Source: Cellulosimicrobium cellulans (GTDB lineage: Bacteria > Actinomycetota > Actinomycetes > Actinomycetales > Cellulomonadaceae). From it: DNA of 64,000 nt. Position numbers and translations under genes: made by a program. Positions 52,868-61,353 of this stretch are shown here, piece after piece. Position 1 is the first letter of the stretch. The number at the start of each line of letters is the position of its first letter. The notes below the pieces were generated by a model that did not search any database, had not been told where the DNA came from, and saw only the letters and a list, made by a program, of their open reading frames with translations. The stretch covers positions 310,001-374,000 of the forward strand of contig NZ_VEGH01000001.1 of the NCBI RefSeq assembly GCF_007679345.1, read 5' to 3'.

Positions 52868-52987
52868 TCAGCGCCGGCGCGCGCCACGGACCAGGCTCAG
52901 CGTGAGCCAGACCGCGGCGGCCACCACGAGCAGCACCAGCACGATCGCGACGACCACGGTGATGTGCCAGGGCTTGATCGCGTCCAC
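52868..52987 (-). CDS. 39-residue single-pass membrane peptide (TatA-like N-terminus)
   Basis: The open frame from the GTG at 52987 to the TGA at 52868 encodes Val-Asp-Ala-Ile-Lys-Pro-Trp-His-Ile, a Val/Ala/Leu membrane helix and an Arg-rich tail ending RGARRR. KPWHI is how many actinobacterial TatA proteins begin, but the FG hinge and amphipathic helix are missing. Third positions are nearly all G or C, as in real genes here. No strong ribosome site is visible. It is convergent with the chemoreceptor gene. Confidence 0.5.
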   Translation of the reverse strand: MDAIKPWHITVVVAIVLVLLVVAAAVWLTLSLVRGARRR

Positions 52988-53445
52988 GCACCCGACGCTA
53001 CCGACCCGCCCCCCGCCGCGCGGCCGGTTCGGGGACCGGATCCTCCCGGCGGGCGCGGGGGCTGGGGGTCAGGCCGCGCGGCGTACCCTGCGGTCGCACC
53101 ACCGCGTCCCCGCCGCGGAACCGTCGAGGACCGCCCGGGCGAAGCCGGTGTTCCCCGGCACCCGGTCCAGCTCGCGTCGTGCCCGCGCCCGCAGCGCACC
53201 CGGAACCCCGTCCCGCACCTCGTCCTCCGCGTCCTGCCGCACGACGTCGACGCCGGCAGACCGTCCCGGCGCGCCGCCACGGCCACTGCGCGACGAGTGG
53301 CCTCGACCCGGCAGGCCGGACCCGGCCACCAGGCGAGCGCACCCTTGCGCGCCGCCGGGCGCGGGAGAACACTCGCGGGCAGGTCCGAGGCCGGCCGGGA
53401 GCGGTGCGGCGCGATCCGGGCCGACCGGCCGAGGGGGGCGGGCGC
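52988..53445. other. 458-base stretch without a confident gene
   Basis: The stretch between the small membrane peptide and the WbsX-like gene holds only low-complexity reading frames rich in Pro, Arg and Ala on the plus strand. The only coding-like segment is on the minus strand at 53069-53242. I see no clear promoter or hairpin. Confidence 0.5.
53069..53242 (-). pseudogene. Possible gene remnant or very small gene
   Basis: A 57-residue frame with strongly coding-like codon use (nearly all third positions G or C; many Asp, Glu, Val and Arg codons) runs from a GTG at 53242 to a TGA at 53069. It contains EDEVRDGVPGALRARARREL and ends in WCDRRVRRAA. Upstream of 53242 the coding look is lost in this frame, so it may be the 3' end of a decayed gene. 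No family is recognised. Confidence 0.3.
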
Positions 53446-54558
53446 ATGGACCTCGGAGCACGCGCGATCGCGTTCTACCTGCCGCAGTACCACCCGGTCC
53501 CGGAGAACGACGCCTGGTGGGGTCCCGGGTTCACCGAGTGGACCAACACCGTGCGGGGGCGCCCGCTGTTCCCGGGGCACCGGCAGCCGCACCTGCCCGG
53601 CGCCCTGGGCTTCTACGACCTCCGGGTGCCCGAGGCGCGCGCCGCGCAGGCCGAGCTCGCCCGGGAGCACGGCGTCGCGGCCTTCGTCTACTGGCACTAC
53701 TGGTTCGGCGGCGGGCGGCGCCTGCTCGAGCGGCCGTTCGCCGAGGTGCTGGCCTCCGGCGAGCCGACGCTGCCATTCTGCCTCGCCTGGGCGAACGAGA
53801 CCTGGACCGGGACCTGGCACGGCGCCCCGGACCGCGTGCTCGCCGAGCAGACCTACCCCGAGGGCGACGACGAGGCCCACCTGACGGCGCTGCTGCCGGC
53901 GTTCCGCGACGAGCGCTACCTGCGGGTCGCAGACCGGCCGGTGCTGGTCGTGCACAAGCCCGGCCAGCTGCCGGACGCCCGGGCCTTCGTGGACCGCTGG
54001 CAGGCGCTCGCCCGTGCCGCGGGCCTGCCGGGGCTCTACCTCGTCGCCGAGGTCTCGGACTGGTTCGACTGGGGCGAGGGCTTCCCGGACGCGGAGGCGG
54101 TGGGCTTCGACGCGGGCATCCAGATGCGGCTGCCCGTGCGGTTCGGGCGCCGGGAGTTCTGGCGGCGGCGGGTCGGGCGGCGCCTGGGCCGCGGGCCGGA
54201 GCACTACCCCGTCGACCCGGCCTTCCTGGCGCGCCGGCCGCTGCCCCCGACCCGGCAGCCGTGCGTCATGCCGAACTGGGACAACACGCCGCGCTCCGGC
54301 CGCCGGGGCATCGTCATGACCGGCTCGTCGCCCGAGGTGTTCCGCCGGCACGTGGCCGACGCGACGGTGCTGCTCGCCGACCGCCCGGAGCAGGAGCGGC
54401 TGCTCTGGGTGAAGTCCTGGAACGAGTGGGCCGAGGGCAACTACCTCGAGCCCGACGTGGAGCACGGCACCGGGTGGCTCGAGGCGCTGCGCGACGGGCT
54501 GCGGGCGACGACCGGCCGGGTCCCCGCGGGGCGCGAGGCGGACCCGGCGCGCGCCTGA
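53446..54558 (+). CDS. WbsX / GH99-like domain protein
   Basis: 370 residues. The sequence is the WbsX type: AIAFYLPQYHPVPENDAWWG, GFTEWTN, AFVYWHYWF, FCLAWANETWTGTW, and LLWVKSWNEWAEGNYLEPD at the end. Such proteins occur in O-antigen and cell-surface glycan loci and fold like GH99 endo-mannosidases. No signal peptide is visible. The first base of the ATG is 53446, after a purine-rich GAGGGGGG. Its 3' end nearly abuts the SGNH gene (3-base gap). Neighbouring glycan genes are absent. Confidence 0.88.
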   Translation: MDLGARAIAFYLPQYHPVPENDAWWGPGFTEWTNTVRGRPLFPGHRQPHLPGALGFYDLRVPEARAAQAELAREHGVAAFVYWHYWFGGGRRLLERPFAEVLASGEPTLPFCLAWANETWTGTWHGAPDRVLAEQTYPEGDDEAHLTALLPAFRDERYLRVADRPVLVVHKPGQLPDARAFVDRWQALARAAGLPGLYLVAEVSDWFDWGEGFPDAEAVGFDAGIQMRLPVRFGRREFWRRRVGRRLGRGPEHYPVDPAFLARRPLPPTRQPCVMPNWDNTPRSGRRGIVMTGSSPEVFRRHVADATVLLADRPEQERLLWVKSWNEWAEGNYLEPDVEHGTGWLEALRDGLRATTGRVPAGREADPARA

Positions 54559-54561
54559 GGG

Positions 54562-55737
54562 TCAGGCGGCCGGCGTCGTGCGCGGACCGTCGAACGGCCC
54601 GCCGGCCCCGAACGCCGACGCCGCGAACCGCTCGCCGATCAGCCGGTGCGTCGCTCCGTCGGGGTGCAGCGCGTCGGGCAGCGGGTGGACCTCGGCGTCG
54701 GCGGCGCCGTAGAGCGACAGCCCGTCGACCAGGTGCAGGTGCGGGTCGTCGGACCGGCGCCCGGCCACCGCCGCGAGCGCGTCCCGGACGACCCGCAGCG
54801 TGAGCCGCCCGTTCGCCAGGTCGGACCCGTCGGTGGCGACGAACTGCACCCTCCCGGCGGCGAGGGCCGCCACGTCGAACGCCCCCGGCCCGGGCGTGTC
54901 CTCGTGGATGCCGCAGTAGATCGGCGTCAGGAGCACGAGCGGGGCGTCGGGGTGCCCCTCGCGGACGGTGTCGAGGAACCCGTGCACCGCCGCCTCGAAG
55001 GTCCGGCGCCGCATCCCGTCGAGGTTCACGACGTTGATGCCGAGCGCCACGCTGATCAGGTCGGCGGGCGCATCCCGCACGACGCGGGCGGTGGCAGGGT
55101 CGACGAGCGCGCTGCCGCCGAGGCCGAGGTTCCGCAGGTCGACGCCGCCCAGCCGCGCGGCCACGGCGGGCCAGGTGCCCGCCGGGGTCGCGGCGTTGGA
55201 GCCCTGGCTGATCGAGGAGCCGTGGTGCAGCCAGACGGGCCGGTCGTCGGGGGCGGGTCGCACGGGGGCGTCGGCCCGCAGGGCGACCACCTCGACGGAC
55301 TCGTTGTGCGGCAGCCAGAGCTCGACGGTCTTCTCCCCCGCGGGCAGCCCGGCGAACGCGACGGTCTGCGGGCCGCCGGGCAGCAGGGCGGAGGCGCCGG
55401 TCGCCAGGTCCGTCTCCACGGCGTCGCCGGCGGTCAGCGGCTCGCTCGCGAGCACGGCGCCGTCCACGACCAGGTCGACCGCGCCGCGCGGGCGCTCGAC
55501 CTGGCGGTACGCGAGCCGGGTGGGGTGCAGGACGAGCTCGACCGCGGTGGCGGTGGTCACGAGCGACACCCGCACGCCCGCGGGCTGCGCCTCCATCGCG
55601 AGCAGCTGCGGGTCGCCGAGCTGCCGGCCCACCCACGCGGGCAGCCGGTGCGGCCGGAGCCCGCGGGCGGTGCGCTCGAGCTGGGCGGCGCCGCGGATCG
55701 TCGCGGCGAGGTCGGGGGTCAGGGGGACGTCGATCAT
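54562..55737 (-). CDS. SGNH/GDSL hydrolase with N-terminal beta domain
   Basis: 391 residues. An N-terminal beta-rich domain (about 1-165) precedes an SGNH hydrolase (about 170-370) with the catalytic serine block LHHGSSISQGS, the glycine block NLGLGGSALVD, an asparagine-block region ALGINVVN and the Asp-His pair in LPDALHPDGATH. It resembles carbohydrate esterases of the SGNH group. No signal peptide, so it acts in the cytosol. Its ATG overlaps the TetR stop (ATGA), which makes the TetR its likely regulator. Confidence 0.88.
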   Translation of the reverse strand: MIDVPLTPDLAATIRGAAQLERTARGLRPHRLPAWVGRQLGDPQLLAMEAQPAGVRVSLVTTATAVELVLHPTRLAYRQVERPRGAVDLVVDGAVLASEPLTAGDAVETDLATGASALLPGGPQTVAFAGLPAGEKTVELWLPHNESVEVVALRADAPVRPAPDDRPVWLHHGSSISQGSNAATPAGTWPAVAARLGGVDLRNLGLGGSALVDPATARVVRDAPADLISVALGINVVNLDGMRRRTFEAAVHGFLDTVREGHPDAPLVLLTPIYCGIHEDTPGPGAFDVAALAAGRVQFVATDGSDLANGRLTLRVVRDALAAVAGRRSDDPHLHLVDGLSLYGAADAEVHPLPDALHPDGATHRLIGERFAASAFGAGGPFDGPRTTPAA

Positions 55738-56324
55738 GCGGAGGGGTCCTCGGGGTCGGGGGCGGGCCACGCCCGCAGCAGGGTGTCGAGCGCGTCGACC
55801 ACCCGGTCCCACGAGTCCGCGGGGGCCGGGGCACTGTGGTCGAAGCTGCCGATGCGCTCGAGCTGGACGAAGCCGTTGATGGTGCTGCCGAGCAGCCGGA
55901 TGACGTGCACGCGCTGGTCGGCGGGGACGGCGTACCCGCGGAGCAGGGCGTCGGTCAGGGCCACGACGTCGACCGCGGACGGCGCGGCCACGGCGGCGGG
56001 ACCGGCGCGGCGCTGCATCGCGGCCCACCGTCCGGGGTGCTCGCGGGCGTAGTCGCGGAACGCGTCGGCGTACCCCCGCAGGGCGTCGCGCCCGGAGCGT
56101 CCCGCCAGCCCGGTGGCGATCCGCGACGCGACCTCGCCCATCGCGAGCGCGGTCACGCCGTCGAGCAGCGCGGCGCGGTCCCGCACGTGGGCGTAGAGGC
56201 TCGCGGTCTGCACGCCGAGCCGCCGGGCGACGGCGGACAGCGTGAGCGCGTCGAAGCCGGCCTCGTCGGCGAGCGCCGCGGCGTCGGCCACGACGAGGGC
56301 GGGAGTCAGTCCGGCGCGGGTCAT
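55734..56324 (-). CDS. TetR-family transcriptional regulator (next to SGNH)
   Basis: 196 residues. The helix-turn-helix (about 10-55) reads LSAVARRLGVQTASLYAHVR then DRAALLDGVTALAM. The C-terminal domain is of the TetR_C_33-like helical type (SGRDALRGYADAFRDYAREH). It appears leaderless: TAGGTT lies six bases before the ATG. It is coupled to the SGNH gene and divergent from the HAD gene. Confidence 0.9.
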   Translation of the reverse strand: MTRAGLTPALVVADAAALADEAGFDALTLSAVARRLGVQTASLYAHVRDRAALLDGVTALAMGEVASRIATGLAGRSGRDALRGYADAFRDYAREHPGRWAAMQRRAGPAAVAAPSAVDVVALTDALLRGYAVPADQRVHVIRLLGSTINGFVQLERIGSFDHSAPAPADSWDRVVDALDTLLRAWPAPDPEDPSA

Positions 56325-56329
56325 GCCAC

Positions 56330-56369
56330 CAACCTACAACCTTTAGGCGATCGGCTGACGGGTATAGGT
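56330..56369. promoter_or_regulatory. Divergent promoter region with candidate TetR operator
   Basis: On the minus strand TAGGTT (56331-56336) is the TetR -10. On the plus strand TATAGG (56363-56368) is a possible -10 for the HAD gene. Between them CCTACAACCTTTAGG (56333-56347) is an imperfect palindrome with CCTA/TAGG arms overlapping the TetR -10, a reasonable autoregulatory site. Confidence 0.45.
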
Positions 56370-56395
56370 CCGGCGAGTGCGAGAGGATGGCTGCC

Positions 56396-57244
56396 GTGAC
56401 TGCTGCGCCCGCGACCCCCCGGACCGTGTTCCTCGACGTCGACGGCACGTACGCGCACCACGGCCAGGTCCCGCCCGCCCACGAGCGGGTGGTCCGCGAG
56501 GCGCGCGCCCGCGGCCACCGGGTCCTGCTGTGCACGGGCCGTCCCAAGGCGATGCTCCCCGAGCAGCTCCTCGCCGCCGGGTTCGACGGGATCGTCGCCT
56601 CAGCCGGCGGGTACGTCGAGGTCGACGGGGTGGTGCTGAGCGACCAGCGGTTCCCCGCTGACCTGGCCGCGCGCGCCATCGAGGTGCTGGACCGCCACGA
56701 CGCCGCTTACCTGCTGGAGGCCCCCGACGCGCTGTACGGTCGGCCGGGCGTGGACCGCCGGCTCGACGAGCTGCTCGGCGGGCACTTCGGCCGCGACGAC
56801 GGCGGCACGGACGGCGCGGCGAGCCCGCTCGAGATCCTCAAGGCCCTGCGCACCCCGGACGACCTCAGCACCTGCTCGTTCGCCAAGATCACGTACTTCG
56901 GCGCGGCGATCCCGTGGCCCGAGCTCGGCGCGGAGCTCGGCGACAGGCTCGGCATCCTCCCCAGCTCGATCGCCGCGATGGGCGACGCCGCCGGGGAGAT
57001 CTACCTGCTCGGGGTGCACAAGGCGCTCGGCATCGAGGCGGTCGTCGCGCACCTCGGGGTCGCGCGCGAGGACGTGATCGCGTTCGGCGACGGGCTCAAC
57101 GACCTCGAGATGCTGGAGCACGCCGGCACGGCCGTCGCCATCGAGGGCGCGGACCCGCGGGTGCTGGCGGTCGCGGACCTCGTCGTGCCCGGCCCCCAGG
57201 TCGACGGCCTCGTCGAGGGCTTCGCCCGGGTGGGCCTGGTCTGA
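56396..57244 (+). CDS. HAD-superfamily Cof-type phosphatase
   Basis: 282 residues. The catalytic aspartates are D14 and D16 in FLDVDGTY, followed by VLLCTGRPKAML (motif II), a C2 cap (about 75-195) and VIAFGDGLNDLEMLEHAGTA (motifs III/IV). GAGAGGA lies eight bases before the GTG at 56396, which I prefer to the ATG at 56387. It probably dephosphorylates a sugar phosphate or similar metabolite. Confidence 0.9.
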   Translation: MTAAPATPRTVFLDVDGTYAHHGQVPPAHERVVREARARGHRVLLCTGRPKAMLPEQLLAAGFDGIVASAGGYVEVDGVVLSDQRFPADLAARAIEVLDRHDAAYLLEAPDALYGRPGVDRRLDELLGGHFGRDDGGTDGAASPLEILKALRTPDDLSTCSFAKITYFGAAIPWPELGAELGDRLGILPSSIAAMGDAAGEIYLLGVHKALGIEAVVAHLGVAREDVIAFGDGLNDLEMLEHAGTAVAIEGADPRVLAVADLVVPGPQVDGLVEGFARVGLV

Positions 57245-57289
57245 CGGCGCCCGCCGCGGGCCGGCGGGCGCCGACCGCCCGCGGTGGCC

Positions 57290-57295
57290 TAGCGT
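57290..57295 (+). promoter_or_regulatory. -10 element (TAGCGT) of a leaderless promoter
   Basis: TAGCGT ends eight bases before the GTG at 57304 and has the same sequence as the box before 46638. Confidence 0.45.
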
Positions 57296-57303
57296 GGCCG
57301 ATC

Positions 57304-57750
57304 GTGAGCCTGCCCAGCGCCCCGCCGCCCCCGCCCGCCGAGCCGCGGCTCGTGCCACCCTCGACCCCCGGGCACCTCGCCGTGCGGATGGTGCTGCTGG
57401 TCGCGGTGCTCGGCTCCGTCGCGTACGCGCTGCTCCGGCCCGCCGGGGCCGGCGGCGCGGACGCGCGGTCGTACGGCGCGCCGGACGCGCTGCTCGCGCT
57501 CGGCGTGCTCGTCGCGCTGACGGCCTCGATCATCAGCGGCCCGGAGCCGCGGCTCGCGACCCGGTGGGCGTGGTTCTGGTTGGTCGCCTACATCTGGCCC
57601 GCCGCGGTCGTCTACCTGCTGCTGGAGCCGACGGCCGCCTGGCGGCGGGAGCCGGTGGCGGCACCGCGCCGCCGGCTCACCGGCGGCTGGGCGTTCCTGA
57701 TCGGCGCCCTGGTCGGCACGCCCCTCACGGCCCTGCTCGCCACGCGCTGA
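57304..57750 (+). CDS. Small four-helix membrane protein
   Basis: 148 residues. A Pro-rich N-terminus is followed by four hydrophobic segments (about 24-46, 57-80, 88-108, 127-147). A WAWFWLVAYIWPAAVVYLLL stretch is the most distinctive. The GTG start fits the TAGCGT box. No family is recognised. Confidence 0.65.
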   Translation: MSLPSAPPPPPAEPRLVPPSTPGHLAVRMVLLVAVLGSVAYALLRPAGAGGADARSYGAPDALLALGVLVALTASIISGPEPRLATRWAWFWLVAYIWPAAVVYLLLEPTAAWRREPVAAPRRRLTGGWAFLIGALVGTPLTALLATR

Positions 57751-57807
57751 CCGCCCGCCCCGCCCGCCGCGGGCCGAGACGCCCGCGCCCGGCGGGGCGC
57801 CGCGTGG

Positions 57808-58077
57808 TCACCAGCCGGCGACCTGGCGCAGACCCTCGGCCGGGGTGAGCTGCACGAGCGAGAAGCCCCCGGCGTCCTCGACCTCGAGGCTCACCGCGAC
57901 GGCGCGGCCGCGCTGGTGCCGGGCGACCCACTCGAGCACCTCGAGCACGTCGCCGCCGTCGACCAGCCGCCAGCGCTCTCCGGGTGCGCCCGCCGAGGCC
58001 AGGAAGTCCACGACGTACACCGGGTGCTCCACCTGGACCCACGAGTACCGCGTGCCCACGTCCCGTACCGCCTGCAT
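57808..58077 (-). CDS. Small soluble protein of unknown function
   Basis: 89 residues, beginning MQAVRDVGTRYSWVQVEHPV and containing VVDFLASAGAPGERWRLVDG and SLEVEDAGGFSLVQLTP. It reads like an alpha/beta domain with many acidic residues. GGAGAGGG lies about eight bases before the ATG at 58077. It could be an immunity-like or metabolic accessory protein, but nothing here decides that. Confidence 0.65.
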   Translation of the reverse strand: MQAVRDVGTRYSWVQVEHPVYVVDFLASAGAPGERWRLVDGGDVLEVLEWVARHQRGRAVAVSLEVEDAGGFSLVQLTPAEGLRQVAGW

Positions 58078-58180
58078 CCGCCAGCCCTCTCCCGCGCGCG
58101 ACCGATGCCACCGAGTGTGGCGGCCGCAGATGAACGCCGGGCGTCCGGGAGATGGGGACTTCCTGTGCGGAGCCCGGCGG

Positions 58181-58254
58181 CGCCGAGATCGGCGCTTCCG
58201 CCCGAGATCGGTGCCTGCACACGCCGATCTCGGCGCGAACCGCCGATCTCGCGG
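58181..58254. repeat. Cluster of four CCGAGATCGG-type motifs, two in each orientation (element C)
   Basis: CGCCGAGATCGGCG (58181-58194) is exactly complementary to CGCCGATCTCGGCG (58222-58235), and CCGAGATCGG near 58202 pairs imperfectly with CCGATCTCG near 58243. The stretch can fold into one or two strong hairpins. It lies after the acyltransferase stop and before the start of the small gene, both on the minus strand. Confidence 0.7.
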
Positions 58255-58265
58255 GGCCCGGCGGG

Positions 58266-59495
58266 TCAGGCCCCCGGCGCCTCCGCCGGGTCAGGGCGCC
58301 GCGACGGGGCGCCGCTCCGGCCCAGGCGCGCGCCGACGGCGCGGGAGAGGCGGTGCGAGGGCCGCTCGACGGCCCGGAAGAACGCCTCCGCCAGCAGCAG
58401 CGACGCCGGGACGGTCAGCAGCAGGACCGCGGGCGAGGTCCAGCCGGTGAGGTAGCCGACCGCCACGACGACGGGCTCGTGCACCAGGTAGAGGCTGAAC
58501 GACCGGGTACCGAGCCAGCGCACGGGGCGGTGGCTCAGCGGCCGGGCGAGCGGCCCCAGCGCGGCGACCACGAGCAGCCCGGCGCCGGCGGCCTGCAGCA
58601 CCCGGGTCAGCGCGACGACCGGCACGGGCACGTCCGCCCGGGCGCCGCCGAGGTCGAGCAGCCAGTAGCTCGTCGTCAGCAGCACGGCGGCCACGAGCAC
58701 CGCCGCCCAGGCCCCGCGCCCCCACCGCGCGGTGGCGGCGGCGAGCCGGTCGCGGCCCGCGGCGAGCACGCAGCCGAGCGCGAACAGCGGCAGCTGGTAC
58801 GCCGCGCCGAGCGCGTAGGGCGCGTCGACGGGGCCGGTCGCCGCGCCGAGCCACGCGATCGCCGCGAGCGCGCCCAGCACCAGCGGCGCCCAGTGCCGCA
58901 GCCGGGTCGCGGCGACGACGAACAGCGGCAGCAGCAGGGAGAACAGCACCTCCCAGCGCAGCGACCACAGGGCGGTCATCGTCGAGCCCGCCCGACCGAC
59001 GACCAGCAGCAGGTCGCCGAGGACGCCCGCCCGGCCGACGTCCTTGTGGAACGTGAGCCACGGGCTGAGGCCGGCGGTGTCGCCGACGGGCACCGCGAAC
59101 CGCAGGACCAGCGCCAGCACCACGGCGGCCCACACCGGCAGGTACAGGCGCAGCAGCCGCTGCGGGTAGTACGGCCCCCAGCGGTGCGACGGGCGGGTCG
59201 CGGCGACGGTGAGCACGAACCCGCTGAGCACGAAGAACACCTGCACGGCGACCTCGCCCTCCCACAGCAGGTGCAGCGGCGTGGCCGACACGACCTGGAC
59301 GAGCGCGCTCCGCGGGGCGGCGGGGTCGTCGTGCACCGCCATCAGCGCCGGGGTCAGCAGCAGCGAGTGGTGGACGAGGACGACGAGGGCCGCGACGCCG
59401 CGCAGGCCGTCGAGGCCCGGCAGCCGGACGCCGCCGCCCGCGCCGGCGGCCGGGGCGCCGGGGACCGGGCCGCGGACGGTCGTGGGGACGGGCAT
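58266..59495 (-). CDS. Acyltransferase family 3 (OafA/WecH-like) membrane protein
   Basis: 409 residues. About ten membrane helices begin after LPGLDGLRGVAALVVLVHHS, the family's opening signature with the catalytic histidine region. FFVLSGFVLT and PQRLLRLYLPVW further support it. I chose the ATG at 59495, which has GGAGGT five bases upstream, over a start at 59585. It probably O-acetylates or O-acylates a cell-surface glycan or lipid. Confidence 0.9.
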   Translation of the reverse strand: MPVPTTVRGPVPGAPAAGAGGGVRLPGLDGLRGVAALVVLVHHSLLLTPALMAVHDDPAAPRSALVQVVSATPLHLLWEGEVAVQVFFVLSGFVLTVAATRPSHRWGPYYPQRLLRLYLPVWAAVVLALVLRFAVPVGDTAGLSPWLTFHKDVGRAGVLGDLLLVVGRAGSTMTALWSLRWEVLFSLLLPLFVVAATRLRHWAPLVLGALAAIAWLGAATGPVDAPYALGAAYQLPLFALGCVLAAGRDRLAAATARWGRGAWAAVLVAAVLLTTSYWLLDLGGARADVPVPVVALTRVLQAAGAGLLVVAALGPLARPLSHRPVRWLGTRSFSLYLVHEPVVVAVGYLTGWTSPAVLLLTVPASLLLAEAFFRAVERPSHRLSRAVGARLGRSGAPSRRPDPAEAPGA

Positions 59496-59628
59496 CGGCA
59501 CCTCCGGGTCGGGGGCCGGCCCGGGCGGCCGACGGCGCCCGGCGTCGCGGCCCGAGGCGTCGTTGATATCCCAGAACCCGGGCACGCCTGTCCGCTTTGC
59601 ACGGATTTCGCCCGATCGGATGCACAGA

Positions 59629-61257
59629 TCAGCGCGTCGGGTCGGCCGCCTCCCCGGGCCGGTACCGCGGGAGGCGGCTCGCCGGCAGCGCGGCGACCGC
59701 GCTCAGGCCGGCGAGCACCAGCAGCCCCACCCGCAGCGTGTCCAACCGGACCTGCTCGTTGACGGCCACGGCCGCGTCGACCTGCGCCGGGTCGGCGTCG
59801 GTTCGGGACCGCAGCGCCTCGCGGAGGTCGTCGTTGCTGACGAAGTCGACCGAGTCGAGGTCGACCTGCGCGACCAGCGACGGCGGCAGCTCCGGGTGCG
59901 CGAGCACGGCGCGCCCCACCCCGATGCCGAGGATCGTGACGAGCAGCGCGCCGACCAGGGCGGTGCCGACGGCCGACGCGAGGTTCTGGGTGGTGCCGCG
60001 GATGGCCCCGACGTCCCCCGCCTGCTGCCGGGGCGCGGCCGTGACGAGCACGTTGAACACGATCGTGACCAGGGCGCCCTGGCCCACGCCGAACACCACC
60101 AGCCCGAGGACGGTCGGCAGCGTCTCCCAGTTGTTCGTCACGACCAGCGACAGCCAGGTGAGCGCGGCGGTGGTGAGCCCGAAGCCCACGAGCGCGATCG
60201 TGCGCGGCGGGAACCGGCCGTACAGCCGGACGACGAGCGTCGCGACGACGAACACCGTGAGGTTGAACGGCATCATGGCCAGGGCGGTGTCCAGCGGCGT
60301 GCGCCCCTGCACGATCTGGATGTAGAGCGGGACGGTGAAGTTCAGCGCCGCCTCCAGCGCGACGACCGTGAACATCGCGTAGACGGCCGCGCGCTCCTGC
60401 GGCGACCCGAGCACCGACAGGTCGACGAGCGGGGTCCGCCCGGACGCGACCCGGCGCCGGGTCCACCGCACGAACGCCTGCCCGAGCACCACGCCGACGA
60501 CCACGAGGACCGGGGCCGGCGACACCCCCGCCACGTCGAACGGCGCGTCCGGCGCGGCGAGCAGCAGGCCCCAGGCGTCGAGGTTCTGGAAGCCGACGGA
60601 CACCAGGGCCACCCCGGCCCCGACGAGCACCGCGCCCACCGCGTCGATCCGGACGGTCGGGTCGCCGGGCACCGGGCGCAGCCGCGTGCTCAGCGCGAGC
60701 ACGGCGACCGCGAGCGCCAGCGCGACGCCGAACACCGGCCGCCACCCGACGAGCGTGCCCAGCACCCCGCCGAGCAGGAACGCGGCGACCCCGGCGATCG
60801 CGCGGGCGGACCCGAGGGAGCCGATCGCGGTGGCCTGCTGGTCGCCGGCGTAGCTCTGGGCGATCAGCGCGACCAGCGAGGGCACGATCACGGCCGCGGA
60901 GGCCCCCGCGAGCGCCTGCGCCGCGATCACCCAGCCGACCGAGGGGGCGAGCAGCATCAGCAGGCTGGACACCGCGAACGTGGCGACCACGACCCGGAAC
61001 GCGCGGACCCAGCCGAGCCGCTGGCCGACCTTCGCCCCGGTCATCACCAGCGCGGCGACGAACAGCCCGTAGGTCACGATCGCACCGCTGACGGCCGTCG
61101 GGGGCACCCCGAAGTCGGCGACCATGCCGCCGATGGACACCGGCAGGGACGCCAGGTTGAAGGCCATCAGCACCTGCGCGAGGAACAGGCAGACGAGGGG
61201 CAGCCACGACGCGCGCCCCTCCGCGCGCGGCGTGGCCGCCCGGACCTCCTCGCTCAT
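59629..61257 (-). CDS. MFS transporter, DHA2-like (14-TM)
   Basis: 542 residues with about fourteen hydrophobic segments. It has SIGGMVADFGVPPTAVSGAI, a helix 2-3 loop region GAKVGQRLGWVRAF and GVAAFLLGGVLGTLVGWRPV (helix 5). A soluble insert near 465-505 (EVQVDLDSVDFVSNDDLREA-like acidic stretch) is longer than in most drug exporters. It lies 96 bases downstream of the LAVTG/zinc-ribbon gene on the same strand. The substrate is unknown. Confidence 0.88.
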   Translation of the reverse strand: MSEEVRAATPRAEGRASWLPLVCLFLAQVLMAFNLASLPVSIGGMVADFGVPPTAVSGAIVTYGLFVAALVMTGAKVGQRLGWVRAFRVVVATFAVSSLLMLLAPSVGWVIAAQALAGASAAVIVPSLVALIAQSYAGDQQATAIGSLGSARAIAGVAAFLLGGVLGTLVGWRPVFGVALALAVAVLALSTRLRPVPGDPTVRIDAVGAVLVGAGVALVSVGFQNLDAWGLLLAAPDAPFDVAGVSPAPVLVVVGVVLGQAFVRWTRRRVASGRTPLVDLSVLGSPQERAAVYAMFTVVALEAALNFTVPLYIQIVQGRTPLDTALAMMPFNLTVFVVATLVVRLYGRFPPRTIALVGFGLTTAALTWLSLVVTNNWETLPTVLGLVVFGVGQGALVTIVFNVLVTAAPRQQAGDVGAIRGTTQNLASAVGTALVGALLVTILGIGVGRAVLAHPELPPSLVAQVDLDSVDFVSNDDLREALRSRTDADPAQVDAAVAVNEQVRLDTLRVGLLVLAGLSAVAALPASRLPRYRPGEAADPTR

Positions 61258-61353
61258 GCACCGGCTCCCCTCCCGGCCGCGCGGGCCGCGCCCCCGCGGG
61301 GCTGGTGGGCCCAGGGTGCTCCCACCAGGGCGGGAGCGTCCAGGCGGCGCGCC

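Noticed and set aside
59496-59628. The less GC-rich 133-base gap upstream of the acyltransferase as a possible small RNA
   Set aside because: It reads as an ordinary promoter region; I see no stable hairpin followed by a T-tract.
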